DNA of 64,000 nucleotides from Eremothecium cymbalariae DBVPG#7215 (GCF_000235365.1 NC_016453.1:1-64000); one strand, 5' to 3'; shown: positions 10,313 to 21,153, counted from the first letter of the stretch. A program made the numbers and translations. Notes: generated from the letters alone by a model not told the origin.

Positions 10313-10908
10313 ATGGACCAGCAAGAGTCAGAGGAGGACCAATTCTACAAGGTGCTTCAAGAGAACTTGAGATATGCATTTACTAGCCCCATAGCTACCA
10401 CGCAGGTGTTCCCTACGCCTTATTCACAGTCGCAGCAAACTAAAAGGGAGGGGGGTAAGATGGGTAGTGTGGGAGGGGGGCTTGGAATTGAGGAAGGGAA
10501 TGAGTCTTCATTGGTGGAGAATAGCATGCTGGCGGTGCAGGGGGGTGCGATTGAGGGCGTGGGATCGTGTGGGACGGTGCCGAGCAGTGCGATGGGGGTC
10601 ACGGCGATTGGTGGTGGGAGTACCACGGGGACTGGGACTGGGACTGCGGCGGCGGCGGCGGCGGCAGTGTCTGTGTCTACGGCAGCAAGTGGGGGGAAGA
10701 GGGCCAGGACGACGTCACTGAACGATGTGAACACTCAGCCGTCGATGGTATTAAATTTTGAGAACTTTCCCAATGAGATATTTCTAGACTCTTCAGACCA
10801 GTTTCGTGAATTCCGTGAGTTTTTGCAGGAGTCACCAGCTAGTATTAATCTGTGGCAGGCGAAGACGCCTGCCAAAACGCCGTTGAAATTTCTGCAGCAG
10901 CAGCAATT

Positions 10909-10965
<57 letters not shown>

Positions 10966-12196
10966 CCTTCATCAACAACAACACCATCCACAACAGCAGC
11001 AGCAGCAGCAGGGACAACAGCAGGGGATTTCTGGTTCCCTAGGGCCGCAGATGACTGCGGGGCAGGGCCTGCAGAGCCAGCATCAGACACCATTGCAGAA
11101 CCTAGACATAAATCATATGTTTAATTCGGGCGGTAAATCTACAATGTCTCCTTCTAAGCGACTCTATTCTTTAACTCCATATAGCAGAAAAATCTTGAAC
11201 GACATGGAAACGCCTTACAGCCGGGCTTTTGCATCTTCGTCAAACAGTGCGCTGGTGGACTTTCAAAGAGCTCGGAAAGAACATGGAAGCAGTTTAATGA
11301 AGACCCCGATCACCAAAAAGACGCGACAGCTGAATAACAAGCGACCTGAACAATTATCGGCCACGGCATCGTCGTCTCCTCTATCTTCATCACTTATTTC
11401 AAGCGTTGCTATTCCTACGATCGAGGTGTCGACATCTAAGGTCGCTGCTGGCTGTACTGCTGCTTTTCAGCGTAATACGAAGAACACTATTTCAGAAGTT
11501 GCCTCATCGTCACATATAAATGATCAGAATCCTGATGAAGATGCAGATGACAACCAGGACTTGTACGGATCATCACCGACAACCATACAGCTTACGTCTT
11601 CGGTGACTAAATCGGCGAGAGCTAACTTGAGCGAATCTCCCCCAATTGGAGCACAACGTGACCCGGCGATTGATAATCGACTTTTTGATATTGCCGCATC
11701 TCCAACTCCAAAACTGCACAGCAAGGTGTCTGTAGCAGAGACGCTGCCGTTACGGGTACCTGAGTTACCAAAGTTGGGATCTTTCAAGAGTGTAACTGTG
11801 CGTCCACAACTGATACCGTCCATTGCATATATCGCCTCAGGAGGCAACGTTGCAGGTGTTACAAGCGCTTCTTCTGTGGCCCCTGTGTTTATGGGGTCCA
11901 CCTGCTGCAAGAGCAATAATACTAGGACAGCGTCGAAGCTTGCGCCGAAGGGCAGGAGCAGATCGAAATCCGGCCAGCAACCGCAGCACTCTAAATTCCA
12001 ATTTATTATGACAAATGCAAATTCTTTTACGCCCAATGGAGAGGGTGGATCTGGATCATCGAAGAGAAAACTGAAACGCTCCCAGTCCACAATTGCTGCA
12101 CAGGATCAACATGTTAGGGCCTCTGACAATACTAATACTAACAAAAGAAAAAAAAGAATTTCTCGATGTCTCAATAAAGTTATGGTATTATATTAA
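10313..12196 (+). CDS. NDD1: G2/M transcription co-activator Ndd1
   Basis: Homologue of Ndd1 (YOR372C), which binds the Mcm1-Fkh2 complex and activates the CLB2 cluster in S and G2/M phases. The N-terminal block FYKVLQENLRYAFTSPIATT with FPTPYS after it, and ESSLVENSML, match conserved Ndd1 signatures; so does the Q-rich region. At 627 residues it is longer than the yeast protein (554). The extra length comes largely from a polyalanine tract near residue 112 and a glutamine run near residues 192-230, the latter encoded mainly by a pure CAA array. Otherwise it is disordered and serine-rich with a basic C terminus. Tract lengths probably vary between strains. Confidence 0.9.
10910..10965 (+). 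repeat. CAA microsatellite coding polyglutamine in NDD1
   Basis: About 18 consecutive CAA triplets, preceded by a CAG run and followed by further CAA/CAG-rich sequence to about 11025. The pure repeat suggests recent slippage expansion within the glutamine-rich region of NDD1. Confidence 0.9.
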
Positions 12197-12593
12197 TGTT
12201 TTTTATATGTGCACAAGAAATAAAATCGAAAATCGAAAATCAAATATCAAATATCAAAAATATCAAAAATAAAAGACATGTTTGTTAGCTATATTGCTAA
12301 GCCAGTCTCGTTTATTATGTAACAGGCTTTAGCTACCACTTTACTAATACGGGGGGAATCGATAGAAAAAGACTCTAGTACTACTGTTACTACGGCCACT
12401 AATAGTACTACTACCATTACTGCGTTTACTACTTCAACTATTTTTTTTTTTTTCATTTTTTTAAATTTACGAACAGACAAATAGATCATCGATGTTAAGC
12501 CAGGAGATCAAAATACACGGAAGATATTTCTATAATATGTGACAGGAACGCGTCCATACCAGCACAAAACATAGTGTTTTTTGTTTTACTTAC

Positions 12594-12672
<79 letters not shown>

Positions 12673-13106
12673 TTATTATTATTTTATTATTATTTTATTA
12701 TTATTATTACTATCATAGTATTAGTGTTATAGTACTGTTAGTCTTATATTATATCATATTATATTAAATTGTATTGTATTTTATAGTCATTACATTATAA
12801 TTTCCACTTGAACATATTGTATAAATTAAACGTTACATTATATATGGATCGAAATAGGTAAACGATAAAACGATGCTAGAGAAAGAAAAAGCGAATGTTT
12901 TGTTAGATTTTATATCTAAAAGATAAAGGGCATACTAGTATATCACGTGGGCACGACATTCCCTAAAGATTAAAAATAATCTAAGGAGTATTAGCGAACT
13001 GCTAGAAACGAGAAAGTTGCCCAAATTACTGGTCTATCCGGAATTTTGAAGACGCAATAAGAGTAGCAAACAGTTCTGTTAAGTTATTGAGGTCAGGTTA
13101 TTGAAA
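12197..13106. other. Spacer between NDD1 and GPB gene, with simple repeats
   Basis: About 900 AT-rich bases. They contain short repeats of the type TCGAAAA and TATCAAA (12225-12270), a long TTA microsatellite (separate entry) and one E-box, CACGTG at 12944-12949, about 160 bases before the kelch gene. No coding sequence is seen. Confidence 0.6.
12596..12709. repeat. TTA trinucleotide microsatellite
   Basis: About 25 uninterrupted TTA units from 12596 to 12671, continuing to about 12709 as TTA units interrupted by extra T residues. It lies in the NDD1-GPB spacer and is likely length-polymorphic. Confidence 0.95.
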
Positions 13107-15623
13107 ATGGAAGAAAGTGTATTGAATAGTTCCGGTGTAAAGGCAGAATTGAACGATTCACAGAAAGATCAACGACACCATTCTACAGAGAGTTCAAAGA
13201 AGGCAAGTAGTAGTCAGCCAGTTAGTGATGTGATTTCTGATCAGAAACTTTCGCAGTACAGTAAGCAATACACTGCACCTAAGATTAGTGCACATTACAA
13301 GCCAGTTTTCCCGAATGACTACCCCAACGAAGCCGCTGGGGTTCGAAAAGCAAGAAATGAAGTCAAATTAAAGATGTACTACAGGTCAAGGAATGTTTCC
13401 ATACATCCTCTGAAATGCACAATGGATGGATATCCATCGATGAATCGCCGTAACATGCTGACGCGCGGGTCGAGTGGAACCCAGAGGGGTTCTGGTTATG
13501 AAAACGATGTTCATCGAAGGAACGCACCTGATTTTAAACAAGTATCAGGACACCCACTTCCACATTGGCCATATGAAGAAGAGTTTGGAAAATTAGCTTT
13601 ATTTGATACAATAGATAATGAACCCCAATTAAAGAATGTTGATTGGGTACGTTCGTATTTGAAGTATTATGACAAGCTTTCTACCGTGAATAGAGATGCC
13701 CGCTACCGGTTGAGAAGTAATAACATGTGGAACACCATTCCCAAGGTCGACGTAGGTATGAAAGATGTGGACAATAGTCTTGGACCAGATAGATCATCCG
13801 AAAATAGTGCGTATTCATCCGCGAGGTTAGATTATTTTGACGTTGGTGAGTCTATAGACGGCAGCGCTTTTTATCCATCTAATCCGAATTTCTTTTCGGG
13901 AACAAGTTTAAGTCTACCAACGTTTGGTGATGTTCAATTGCCCTGTTTTGTATACCATTCCGCTGCTGAGTTAAAAAGCAACATATACATCCTTGGTGGC
14001 TTAGAACCCAGCTTTGAATATAATGAAGTTGCACCAAACTTAAATGACTTTCATATGGATGGCATCAAGAATTTACCCCCACCAATTAACGATGAGTATA
14101 TCAACAATCCTGCCATGCTTCCAAATAAACATTTGTACGTATACTCCACTAATGGATTCACATTAAAAAGGCCCAAATTAAAAGGGCAAATACCACCACC
14201 ACTGATATGTGCGAAAATGGCAAAACTAACTGACCGCTATCTTTTCTATTACGGTGGCTTTGAGATTCGAAATGAAACTATAATCGACAATCACACAGGA
14301 CAGTACTACATAAGTAGACGTGCATTCATTAACAATACAGCATATATTTTTGACAGCCGTATATTTAAGTTCACTAAAGTGGAATTAATTACACAATCAA
14401 CTAAATTTTCTCCATATCGACCAACGGTTCCAAGGTTTGGCCACACGCAGGTATCCTTAAAACTAAATCTATCAAAATCTCTCGGCAGATACGCAGATAG
14501 CGAAGATGGCAAGAGTATTTCAAGCTCCATCCCCACCCAATCCTACCCCAGTTCTGTTGATGATGACTACACGAATACTACAGGTTCTGATCAAACTTTG
14601 AGCGGGGCTTCTTCTGCTAGTAGAACTCATGTACACACTATATTGATTATGGGAGGTTACAGACAGGTAAATGACAGCCAATATGAAGCTTTGAACGATA
14701 TGTGGAGGTTGGACGTGACCGTAGTATCAAAAGGAAGGAAAGGCTATTTTCAGTTTGCAGAGACAGCTTTAGCGACCCTAATTTCCAAGCCGCATTGTGC
14801 AGATTCCGATATCAAGTGGCCAACACCGAGAGGATTCATGGCGGCCTGTCTTGCTGATACCAGTTCTTTAAATACTGCTCCTCTTTTGGATAGTTTATTA
14901 AAAACTTTGAAGGAAAGCGAAGTCGCTAGCGTCACACTTAAAGACGAGTCCACCCAGCCAGTTTTCAGCAATCTTCCATTTAGTCATAATAAAGGGAGAC
15001 ATTCCATGAGCCAAGAAGCACGAAAGCTCTCTAAAATCACGGCATCGCAGTACACCATTAATAAAACTTTGGTCGTCCATGGTGGCTCTAACGGAACCCA
15101 TGTTTACGGAGATATGTGGTGGTTCGATTTAGATAGCGAGCAATGGACTGAAGTACCCCTCTTGCTTAAAAACGAGCATACTAAACAAAGGGACAGAACC
15201 TGCATTCCTGTAGTAGGTCATGAACTCGTGCAGCACAATAGTCGATTTTTAATACTTGGCGGTATCCACCAACAAGATGTCGATAAAATATACTTCACAG
15301 GAAAAAATCTACAAAAAGAATCGGTAGAGGACCCAGAAAAAAGTACTTCAGGTGTCATTGTCCTAACAAGCAGCAATACTAACAGTAGTGGCAACACCAG
15401 CAACAACTTTAAAAACTGCGTTTCCTACGACGTCAAGACCATCCATACAACATTCCCCCAAGCCCTCAACCCAAAACTTGTCGCCGCCTGCGCTATATGT
15501 ATACACGGCCAACTATGGCTAATCGGTGGAGCAGTAGTTCTGGCCTACGATAATCGCAAACACCTGCAACTACTAGGAAACATTACAGAATTGATTGTTC
15601 CACTTGTCGAGAGCACTCTTTAG
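13107..15623 (+). CDS. GPB1: Kelch-repeat Gpa2-binding protein (Gpb1/Gpb2 type)
   Basis: Single homologue of the duplicated S. cerevisiae pair GPB1/GPB2 (YOR371C, YAL056W). These kelch proteins bind the G-alpha subunit Gpa2 and restrain cAMP-PKA signalling. The 838-residue protein has kelch-like blades spread over residues about 280-830: SNIYILGGL, RYLFYYGGFEIRN, HTILIMGGYRQ with LNDMWRLDV, LVVHGGSNGTHVYGDMWWFD, SRFLILGGIHQ and QLWLIGGAVV. The N-terminal 200 residues are less ordered and contain RKARNEVKLKMYYRSRN. ATG at 13107 is chosen over the in-frame TTG at 13101. PDE2, which also lowers cAMP output, lies 37 kb away. Confidence 0.9.
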   Translation: MEESVLNSSGVKAELNDSQKDQRHHSTESSKKASSSQPVSDVISDQKLSQYSKQYTAPKISAHYKPVFPNDYPNEAAGVRKARNEVKLKMYYRSRNVSIHPLKCTMDGYPSMNRRNMLTRGSSGTQRGSGYENDVHRRNAPDFKQVSGHPLPHWPYEEEFGKLALFDTIDNEPQLKNVDWVRSYLKYYDKLSTVNRDARYRLRSNNMWNTIPKVDVGMKDVDNSLGPDRSSENSAYSSARLDYFDVGESIDGSAFYPSNPNFFSGTSLSLPTFGDVQLPCFVYHSAAELKSNIYILGGLEPSFEYNEVAPNLNDFHMDGIKNLPPPINDEYINNPAMLPNKHLYVYSTNGFTLKRPKLKGQIPPPLICAKMAKLTDRYLFYYGGFEIRNETIIDNHTGQYYISRRAFINNTAYIFDSRIFKFTKVELITQSTKFSPYRPTVPRFGHTQVSLKLNLSKSLGRYADSEDGKSISSSIPTQSYPSSVDDDYTNTTGSDQTLSGASSASRTHVHTILIMGGYRQVNDSQYEALNDMWRLDVTVVSKGRKGYFQFAETALATLISKPHCADSDIKWPTPRGFMAACLADTSSLNTAPLLDSLLKTLKESEVASVTLKDESTQPVFSNLPFSHNKGRHSMSQEARKLSKITASQYTINKTLVVHGGSNGTHVYGDMWWFDLDSEQWTEVPLLLKNEHTKQRDRTCIPVVGHELVQHNSRFLILGGIHQQDVDKIYFTGKNLQKESVEDPEKSTSGVIVLTSSNTNSSGNTSNNFKNCVSYDVKTIHTTFPQALNPKLVAACAICIHGQLWLIGGAVVLAYDNRKHLQLLGNITELIVPLVESTL

Positions 15624-16303
15624 TAGAGTAGCTCACTACTTTTAACAAAACTAAATCGGCTCCAAACAAAAAGTCTGCAGCTATCAATAAAAACCAAATT
15701 TCACCTAACTATATATTTAGTTATCGAATCATATCATAGCCTATCTTCTGAAGAGGCGTGTCATCATATCCTCCTTATGTCCATGCATATACAAGTCGTT
15801 TGAGTCACAAAAATAAATATTTTGAACAGTTGACGAACTCGGGAAAAAAATTTCTGGAGGTAATTTGGTCTTCCTGGTTTAAGGATGAATAACGGTAGCT
15901 TCAAGCTACGAAAAGCTTGAAACTCGCTGTGTAGAGTCATATTAAGATACGAAAATACCACTAAAACAACTTGATATTTCCTCGAGGAAATAATAGCCAA
16001 GTGAAGTGGACAGATTAGAGAGTATATTAAGTTTGAGATTTGGTTGACTGTTATAAGGATTATCAGGATTCACAGAGCTAAGCGAAGCATTTTTTTAGAG
16101 AGACAAAAAGGAGTAGTATTACACAACGATAGAGGAAAGGCTTGCAAATTAAAAAGTGCTTTTGAATACTTAGCTAGTTGAGCAAAGGTTTTAAACACAG
16201 AGTTGCCAGGTGACAGTATTTTTCAGGGGTTCAAATAGATAATACCCACGGGCCAAACGGAGATAGATAGTTCTTTGATACTAAGTGCCGACAAAAAAGT
16301 GAG
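15624..16303. other. Spacer between GPB gene and MRS6
   Basis: About 680 AT-rich bases with an 18-bp perfect palindrome at 15975-15992 (separate entry). I see no convincing coding sequence. It should contain the MRS6 promoter. Confidence 0.5.
15975..15992. promoter_or_regulatory. 18-bp palindrome centred on CCTCGAGG
   Basis: TATTTCCTCGAGGAAATA reads identically on both strands. Its centre CCTCGAGG (15980-15987) matches the core CTCGAG of the Xbp1 repressor consensus as I recall it, and recurs three times in the 35.7-36.6 kb spacer. It lies about 310 bases upstream of MRS6. A regulatory role is inference. Confidence 0.35.
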
Positions 16304-18115
16304 ATGAATACCGAACGTCGTGTTTCCATGGCGGAACGCCGCCCATCATTGATGAAATGCAATACCGATTTATATCGAACCCCCTTGGTTGTCCCTCCTT
16401 TAGCTGGGATTGAAGATCCGTTGCCGGAAACCACGCCAGAAAAGGTGGATGTTGTGATTGCTGGTACTGGGCTCGTAGAGTCTATATTAGCCGCGGCATT
16501 ATCGTGGCAGGGTTCCACTGTATTACATATTGATGCCAATACTTATTATGGGGACACAAGTGCTACTTTGACTATAGATCAGCTAAAGAACTGGGTCACA
16601 GCGGTTAATAACCAGGAGTATAAACAATGTTACGAAAATGCAAAGCTATACGTGTCGAGTTTGATAAGTTCCAAGGGGAAGTATAATTCGAGAGAATTTG
16701 GGATTGACTTAGCTACAAAGATTTTATTTGCCAAGTCTGATTTGCTCTCAATTTTAATCAATTCTAGAGTACACCAGTACTTGGAATTTCAGTCACTTTC
16801 AAACTTCCATACTTATGAAAATGACAACTTCGAAAGGTTGAATAATTCAAAGCAAAAGATATTTACCGATCAGTCTTTGCCTTTAATGACCAAACGAAAT
16901 TTGATGCGGTTTTTAAAATTCGTATTAGATTGGGATAAGGAGCCTGCTGTGTGGCAGGACTACGTAAATAGACCGATTACGCAGTTTTTGGAGGAGAAGT
17001 TTAAGCTAGAAAAGCCCCATATTTCAGAATTGGTGTTTTCGATTGGATTATGCTACAATCATAATACCACCACCCCAAATGGACTACAAAGGATTCGTCG
17101 GTACTTGACTAGTTTTGATGTTTATGGGCCATTTCCTGTGCTCTATTCCAAGTATGGTGGCCCTGGTGAGCTTTCTCAAGGATTTTGTAGGTCTGCTGCA
17201 GTTGCTGGTGCGACATACAAGTTGCAGCACAAATTGGTATCTTACGATCCAAATACCAGAGTGGCTACTTTTCAAGATGGCTCTCGGGCACAGGTGACTG
17301 AGCGAATTGTTGTTTCACCGACACAAAGTCCTGAAAATAGTAAAAACTTACCCGAACAAAAATACGAAGTTCAACATTTGACTTGCATAGTTGAAAAGGA
17401 ATGTTCAGAGTGGTTTGGGGAGAATGAAAACGCAGCTATTGTTGTTTTCCCTCCTGGATCTTTGAAGACGAACAACAAAGAAGCCGTTCAGGCATTAATT
17501 TTGGCCTCTGGGAGTGAAATCTGTCCTAAGAGCACCTGTATCTGGTACTTATCTACAACCGAAACGGGCCTGCGTGGTGAAATGGACCTAGATGCGACTC
17601 TGGAGGCGATGGAAGCCAGCATTATTCGAGAATCATCGAATCTATCAGAAAAGGACGATCTTTTCGGGGTTTCTTCAGATGGTACACCTGTGGTAAACTC
17701 CGTAAAGCTAGGCCAATCTTTCAAGGAATACATCCCCCGGGAGGGTTTACACTTTTTGCTGAAGCTTTACTACAGGCAGTTTACATCTACCCCTCCATTT
17801 GAGGTCGTGAATCCGTCTCTCTTCGATTTAGAGTCAAAATCAAAATATACAGTGGGCGCTAGTGATAATGGTGTCCTATATACCGCAATGCCTTCAGGCG
17901 AGATCTCTTACGACGAAGCCATTACTGCTGCCAAGGTTCTTTACGAGAAAATAGTGGGTAGTGATGATGATTTCTTTGATGTAGACTTTGAAGATGAAGA
18001 GGATCAAGCCTGGGATGAAAAGACCTACGACGAATCTGCCATCACGGATGATGAAGATGACGCAAATATGTTAGAGGCGGACACTATGGAATTTGCCGGA
18101 AAGATGGAAATATGA
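16304..18115 (+). CDS. MRS6: Rab escort protein Mrs6
   Basis: Presents Rab GTPases (Ypt1, Sec4 and others) to geranylgeranyl transferase II and delivers them to membranes. The 603-residue length equals the yeast protein as I recall it (YOR370C). The GDI/REP fold begins with DVVIAGTGLVESILAAALSW, followed by VLHIDANTYYG, with FDVYGPFPVLYSKYGGPGEL in the middle. The C terminus is strongly acidic (DDDFFDVDFEDEEDQAW). It is distinguished from Gdi1 by its length, the N-terminal extension of about 45 residues, and its position between the GPB gene and RPS12, as in YOR371C-YOR369C. Confidence 0.95.
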   Translation: MNTERRVSMAERRPSLMKCNTDLYRTPLVVPPLAGIEDPLPETTPEKVDVVIAGTGLVESILAAALSWQGSTVLHIDANTYYGDTSATLTIDQLKNWVTAVNNQEYKQCYENAKLYVSSLISSKGKYNSREFGIDLATKILFAKSDLLSILINSRVHQYLEFQSLSNFHTYENDNFERLNNSKQKIFTDQSLPLMTKRNLMRFLKFVLDWDKEPAVWQDYVNRPITQFLEEKFKLEKPHISELVFSIGLCYNHNTTTPNGLQRIRRYLTSFDVYGPFPVLYSKYGGPGELSQGFCRSAAVAGATYKLQHKLVSYDPNTRVATFQDGSRAQVTERIVVSPTQSPENSKNLPEQKYEVQHLTCIVEKECSEWFGENENAAIVVFPPGSLKTNNKEAVQALILASGSEICPKSTCIWYLSTTETGLRGEMDLDATLEAMEASIIRESSNLSEKDDLFGVSSDGTPVVNSVKLGQSFKEYIPREGLHFLLKLYYRQFTSTPPFEVVNPSLFDLESKSKYTVGASDNGVLYTAMPSGEISYDEAITAAKVLYEKIVGSDDDFFDVDFEDEEDQAWDEKTYDESAITDDEDDANMLEADTMEFAGKMEI

Positions 18116-18710
18116 TTGCAGTGCGGTTGTTATGGTTTTTCCAATAGAGACAAGTTGAGAGTTTTTTTTAATTTGTGCGTTATAACAATGTGTTGTCTGT
18201 TAATTAAAGCTTCGGTCCCTCTTTGAGAGAATCAGGTCCATTTTTGAAAGAAAATAGACAAAAACAAAAGTTGTTAGTTATTATTGTACATAGATAATGG
18301 TTTCCCTTGTAAACTATTCGTGTTCAAGCCAAACCTTTCCTATACATCGTTCATTTCTAAGAGATGGTATATATAGAGTTTGGTTAAAGTGGATATGTAA
18401 ATTCCATACGTGTGTATACCTGTTTACAGATTGTATTTTTACTCCATATGTGTGACTGTTAATCCGTACATCATGAATATTGACTCATGTACAAAGCCCA
18501 ATCACCCCCATAAACAGTTGTTTTCGTGTTACAGATAGCTCAAAAAACAGGCACAATCCAGTAACACTCACCGTGAACGAACGCTGTAACTGATGGAACT
18601 GAAAAATGAATACGAAAGCTCTTCTTCTCTTTGATGAGATAACGTTTTGTTAGCTTCATTTATGATCCCCACGGAGCGGTAATACTGTCGAAGAAGTCAC
18701 TAGTTTAAGA
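18116..18710. other. Spacer holding the RPS12 promoter
   Basis: About 595 AT-rich bases between MRS6 and RPS12. Two Rap1-like sites are listed separately. No other gene or RNA is recognised. Confidence 0.55.
18401..18473 (+). promoter_or_regulatory. Paired Rap1-like sites upstream of RPS12
   Basis: ATTCCATACGTGT (18401-18413) and AATCCGTACATCA (18461-18473) resemble the ribosomal-protein Rap1 site ACACCCRYACAY in the same orientation, about 300 and 240 bases before the RPS12 ATG. Tandem Rap1 sites at this distance are typical of yeast ribosomal-protein promoters. The second is the better match. The telomere in this window also has a Rap1-like core. Confidence 0.5.
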
Positions 18711-19127
18711 ATGTCTGAAGTTGAAGAAGTCCAACAAGTTCCAGTTGAACAGCAAGAAGTTACTATCGAAGATGCTTTGAAAGTTGTCTTAAGAACTGCT
18801 TTGGTCCACGACGGTTTGGCTAGAGGTTTGAGAGAATCTGCCAAGGCCTTGACCAGAGGTGAGGCTCAATTGGTTGTTTTGGTTGAATCTGTTACCGAAG
18901 ACAACATTATCAAGTTAGTCGAAGGTTTAGCTAACGACCCGGAGAACCAAGTTCCTTTGATTAAGGTTGCTGATGCCAAGCAGTTGGGTGAATGGGCTGG
19001 TTTGGGTAAGATCGACCGTGAGGGTAACGCCAGAAAGGTTGTTGGTGCCTCTGTTGTCGTCGTCAAGGATTGGGGTAGTGACACAGCTGAAAGAGAAATC
19101 ATCTTGGACCATTTCTCCCAACAATAG
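18711..19127 (+). CDS. RPS12: Small-subunit ribosomal protein eS12
   Basis: Component of the 40S beak, 138 residues (yeast 143). The eS12 signature is clear: ALKVVLRTALVHDGLARGLR with ESAKAL after it, a stretch beginning AQLVVLVESVTEDNIIKLVE, and the C-terminal GKIDREGNARKVVGASVVVV followed by KDWG. Codon use is strongly biased to preferred yeast codons (TTG, AGA, GTT, GGT), unlike its neighbours, as expected for a very highly expressed gene. No intron is present. Confidence 0.97.
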   Translation: MSEVEEVQQVPVEQQEVTIEDALKVVLRTALVHDGLARGLRESAKALTRGEAQLVVLVESVTEDNIIKLVEGLANDPENQVPLIKVADAKQLGEWAGLGKIDREGNARKVVGASVVVVKDWGSDTAEREIILDHFSQQ

Positions 19128-19271
19128 ATAACTGACGTAATGAGTACTATATTTCTGTAATTTTATAAAAACATACGTTATATATACTTGTTCATTATTG
19201 ATATAGGAGTTTCTTAATCTTTAAATTTCCATGTTTCTCTATTGGGGATGCTATGTACTGTAGTCTTGTTT

Positions 19272-20435
19272 TTAGAAGAAGAGAGGAATGTTGGTGGAGG
19301 GTGCTGGATGGTAGGAATCGTCGGTGTTCGTCTCTTGAGCGGATACATTTGTAGGTTTCTTGAATCCAAGGAGGTTTTCAGAATCCTTTTCAACGTTTGA
19401 TATGTGGGAACCTTCGGCTGCAGTACATTTAGATAATGTAATCTTCTGTGTCGTTGACGTTGTCATTAGAAGATGAATATCTCTTACATCGACATCATCA
19501 GCGGCAGCTTTTTCCAACAGTGAGACTTCAATCACAATTCCCGGATATTCGATAGGTAGATTGTTTCTGTTTGCAGTAGCCGGTTTTTTATCGGCCATTA
19601 AGACGTCATTGGTTTGACTCAAAATATTTATGGTCAAAAGTCCGTGTACGTCTCGTCTAATCAATACTTTGCTAGCAATTTTGGTGCTTAATCTTAACTT
19701 GTCGAGAGAGGAAAAATCAAACATTCCAATTACTGGCGAGTCATGAACTATGGTAGTTGAGTCGCTATCGTAGATTTCAAGTTTTTCCAATATCGACCTT
19801 TCACTTGGTAAAATAATCTTAGAGAAGCCTAGTTGACTCTTGGAAATCAATGCAAATATAGGGCGTGTATGAGTATTTGTCACAGTGTATATATAACAGT
19901 CTTTACAGCCTATCTCTTTTAAATCTTTCAACGCACTATGCAAGATGTCACCTTTAATAATACATTCAAAGTCGAGTCGCGTCCTGTCCAGCTCCAGGCC
20001 CGTACTATCAATATCATTCAACAAGTAGGTGGAATATTCAACTTTTTCAGTAATCATGCTATCTTCCAGTATAATGACAAATGGGTATCCATCCCCATTA
20101 TACGATAAAGTGCATTCCATAACATCATCTTTGTCTCTATTGGCTACACTCACTGTATCTAATATATGGTTAACTTTCATCGATAATTTAACATGAGAGT
20201 CTTCGTCTTCGCCATCGGCATCGCCGCGATAGTTATAGTATTGAAATAACTCCTTTGACAGAAATAATTGGATCTTAATAGAATGATTATTTTCACAAGC
20301 AAAGGAGAGCCCGTCTCGATCAATTGTTATGATCACATCGTCGCGTTGACCAAAAGGTGTTAGACAATTAAGCGCAGTCATCATATGGTCTAAATGTATA
20401 GTGGTAGCCGAAAACAGTACACTATCTAATATCAT
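19272..20435 (-). CDS. RAD17: DNA-damage checkpoint clamp subunit Rad17
   Basis: Homologue of S. cerevisiae Rad17 (the Rad1 subunit of the 9-1-1 clamp elsewhere), which forms a PCNA-like ring with Mec3 and Ddc1 on damaged DNA. At 387 residues it is near the yeast length (401). Recognisable features are the N terminus MILDSVLFSATTIHLDHMMT with ALNCL after it, GLSFACENNHSIKIQLFLSK, and an internal sliding-clamp-like pattern repeated in two halves. It lies between RPS12 (convergent) and PEX22 (divergent across 220 bases), matching YOR369C-YOR368W with the chromosome I gene PEX22 interleaved. Confidence 0.9.
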   Translation of the reverse strand: MILDSVLFSATTIHLDHMMTALNCLTPFGQRDDVIITIDRDGLSFACENNHSIKIQLFLSKELFQYYNYRGDADGEDEDSHVKLSMKVNHILDTVSVANRDKDDVMECTLSYNGDGYPFVIILEDSMITEKVEYSTYLLNDIDSTGLELDRTRLDFECIIKGDILHSALKDLKEIGCKDCYIYTVTNTHTRPIFALISKSQLGFSKIILPSERSILEKLEIYDSDSTTIVHDSPVIGMFDFSSLDKLRLSTKIASKVLIRRDVHGLLTINILSQTNDVLMADKKPATANRNNLPIEYPGIVIEVSLLEKAAADDVDVRDIHLLMTTSTTQKITLSKCTAAEGSHISNVEKDSENLLGFKKPTNVSAQETNTDDSYHPAPSTNIPLFF

Positions 20436-20655
20436 TATTAAACTTTAACCCGTTAAATGAAAGAACCCTTATGACTGTTGTAGGCTCTGTGTTTCTTCTC
20501 TGAAATGATGCCAAATTAAAAAACATGTTTAAGGCGCTTATCCCAAATATTTCAAAAATGTTGTTTTGAAGTCTTCTCTTTCGCCCTTTAAAACCTTACA
20601 CACATTAACCAACTGTACTAAAAGTAATAAAACAAAATACAAGGAGGTATCGTAT

Positions 20656-21087
20656 ATGGTAGCTGAGCGAAGAACGAGTAGGATCCTAAAACCGTTGGTT
20701 GCAGTGGCTGGGTTTGCTCTCGCTGCTGGGGTGATAGTCTATTCATATTGGAACAGTTCGGATACACCTGAGAAGAAGCGAAACTATAAAGAGTATCGAA
20801 GGAAGTGTATCATATGGAGCCCGGCAGTTGAACAATCGAGTAATTTAGAGACCATACTTCTTGAGGATAGTGTAATTCTAATACCCCCTGAATCTGGAAG
20901 CTTGCAGGATTTACTGGCTGTGGGGAACGAGAATGCTTACAAAATCATCAAGTGCGATACATGGCAAGGTGTGTGGTCATGTGTTCGCCATCTACGTGCA
21001 CACTACCTACTACTAAAGGAGTGTGAGATACCTGAAGCTATTCCGGTAGATATTCTGAATTATGTGAATAAGATAATCAGCATTTAG
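20656..21087 (+). CDS. PEX22: Peroxisomal membrane anchor Pex22
   Basis: Pex22 anchors the ubiquitin-conjugating enzyme Pex4 to the peroxisome and activates it for Pex5 receptor recycling. The 143-residue protein has a membrane segment at about 12-33 (LVAVAGFALAAGVIVYSYW) and then a Pex4-binding domain. KIIKCDTWQGVWSCVRHLR corresponds to KIIYCDSMDGLWSCVRRLG in the yeast protein as I recall it. It is shorter than the yeast protein (180). ATG at 20656 is used; an in-frame TTG at 20566 would add 30 residues without conserved features. Position between the GPB gene and ACS1 matches YAL056W-YAL055W-YAL054C. Confidence 0.92.
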   Translation: MVAERRTSRILKPLVAVAGFALAAGVIVYSYWNSSDTPEKKRNYKEYRRKCIIWSPAVEQSSNLETILLEDSVILIPPESGSLQDLLAVGNENAYKIIKCDTWQGVWSCVRHLRAHYLLLKECEIPEAIPVDILNYVNKIISI

Positions 21088-21153
21088 TTACATCGTGTGT
21101 ATATGCTACAATATATAAATATATAGATGACTTTATCATGTATTAATGAGATT

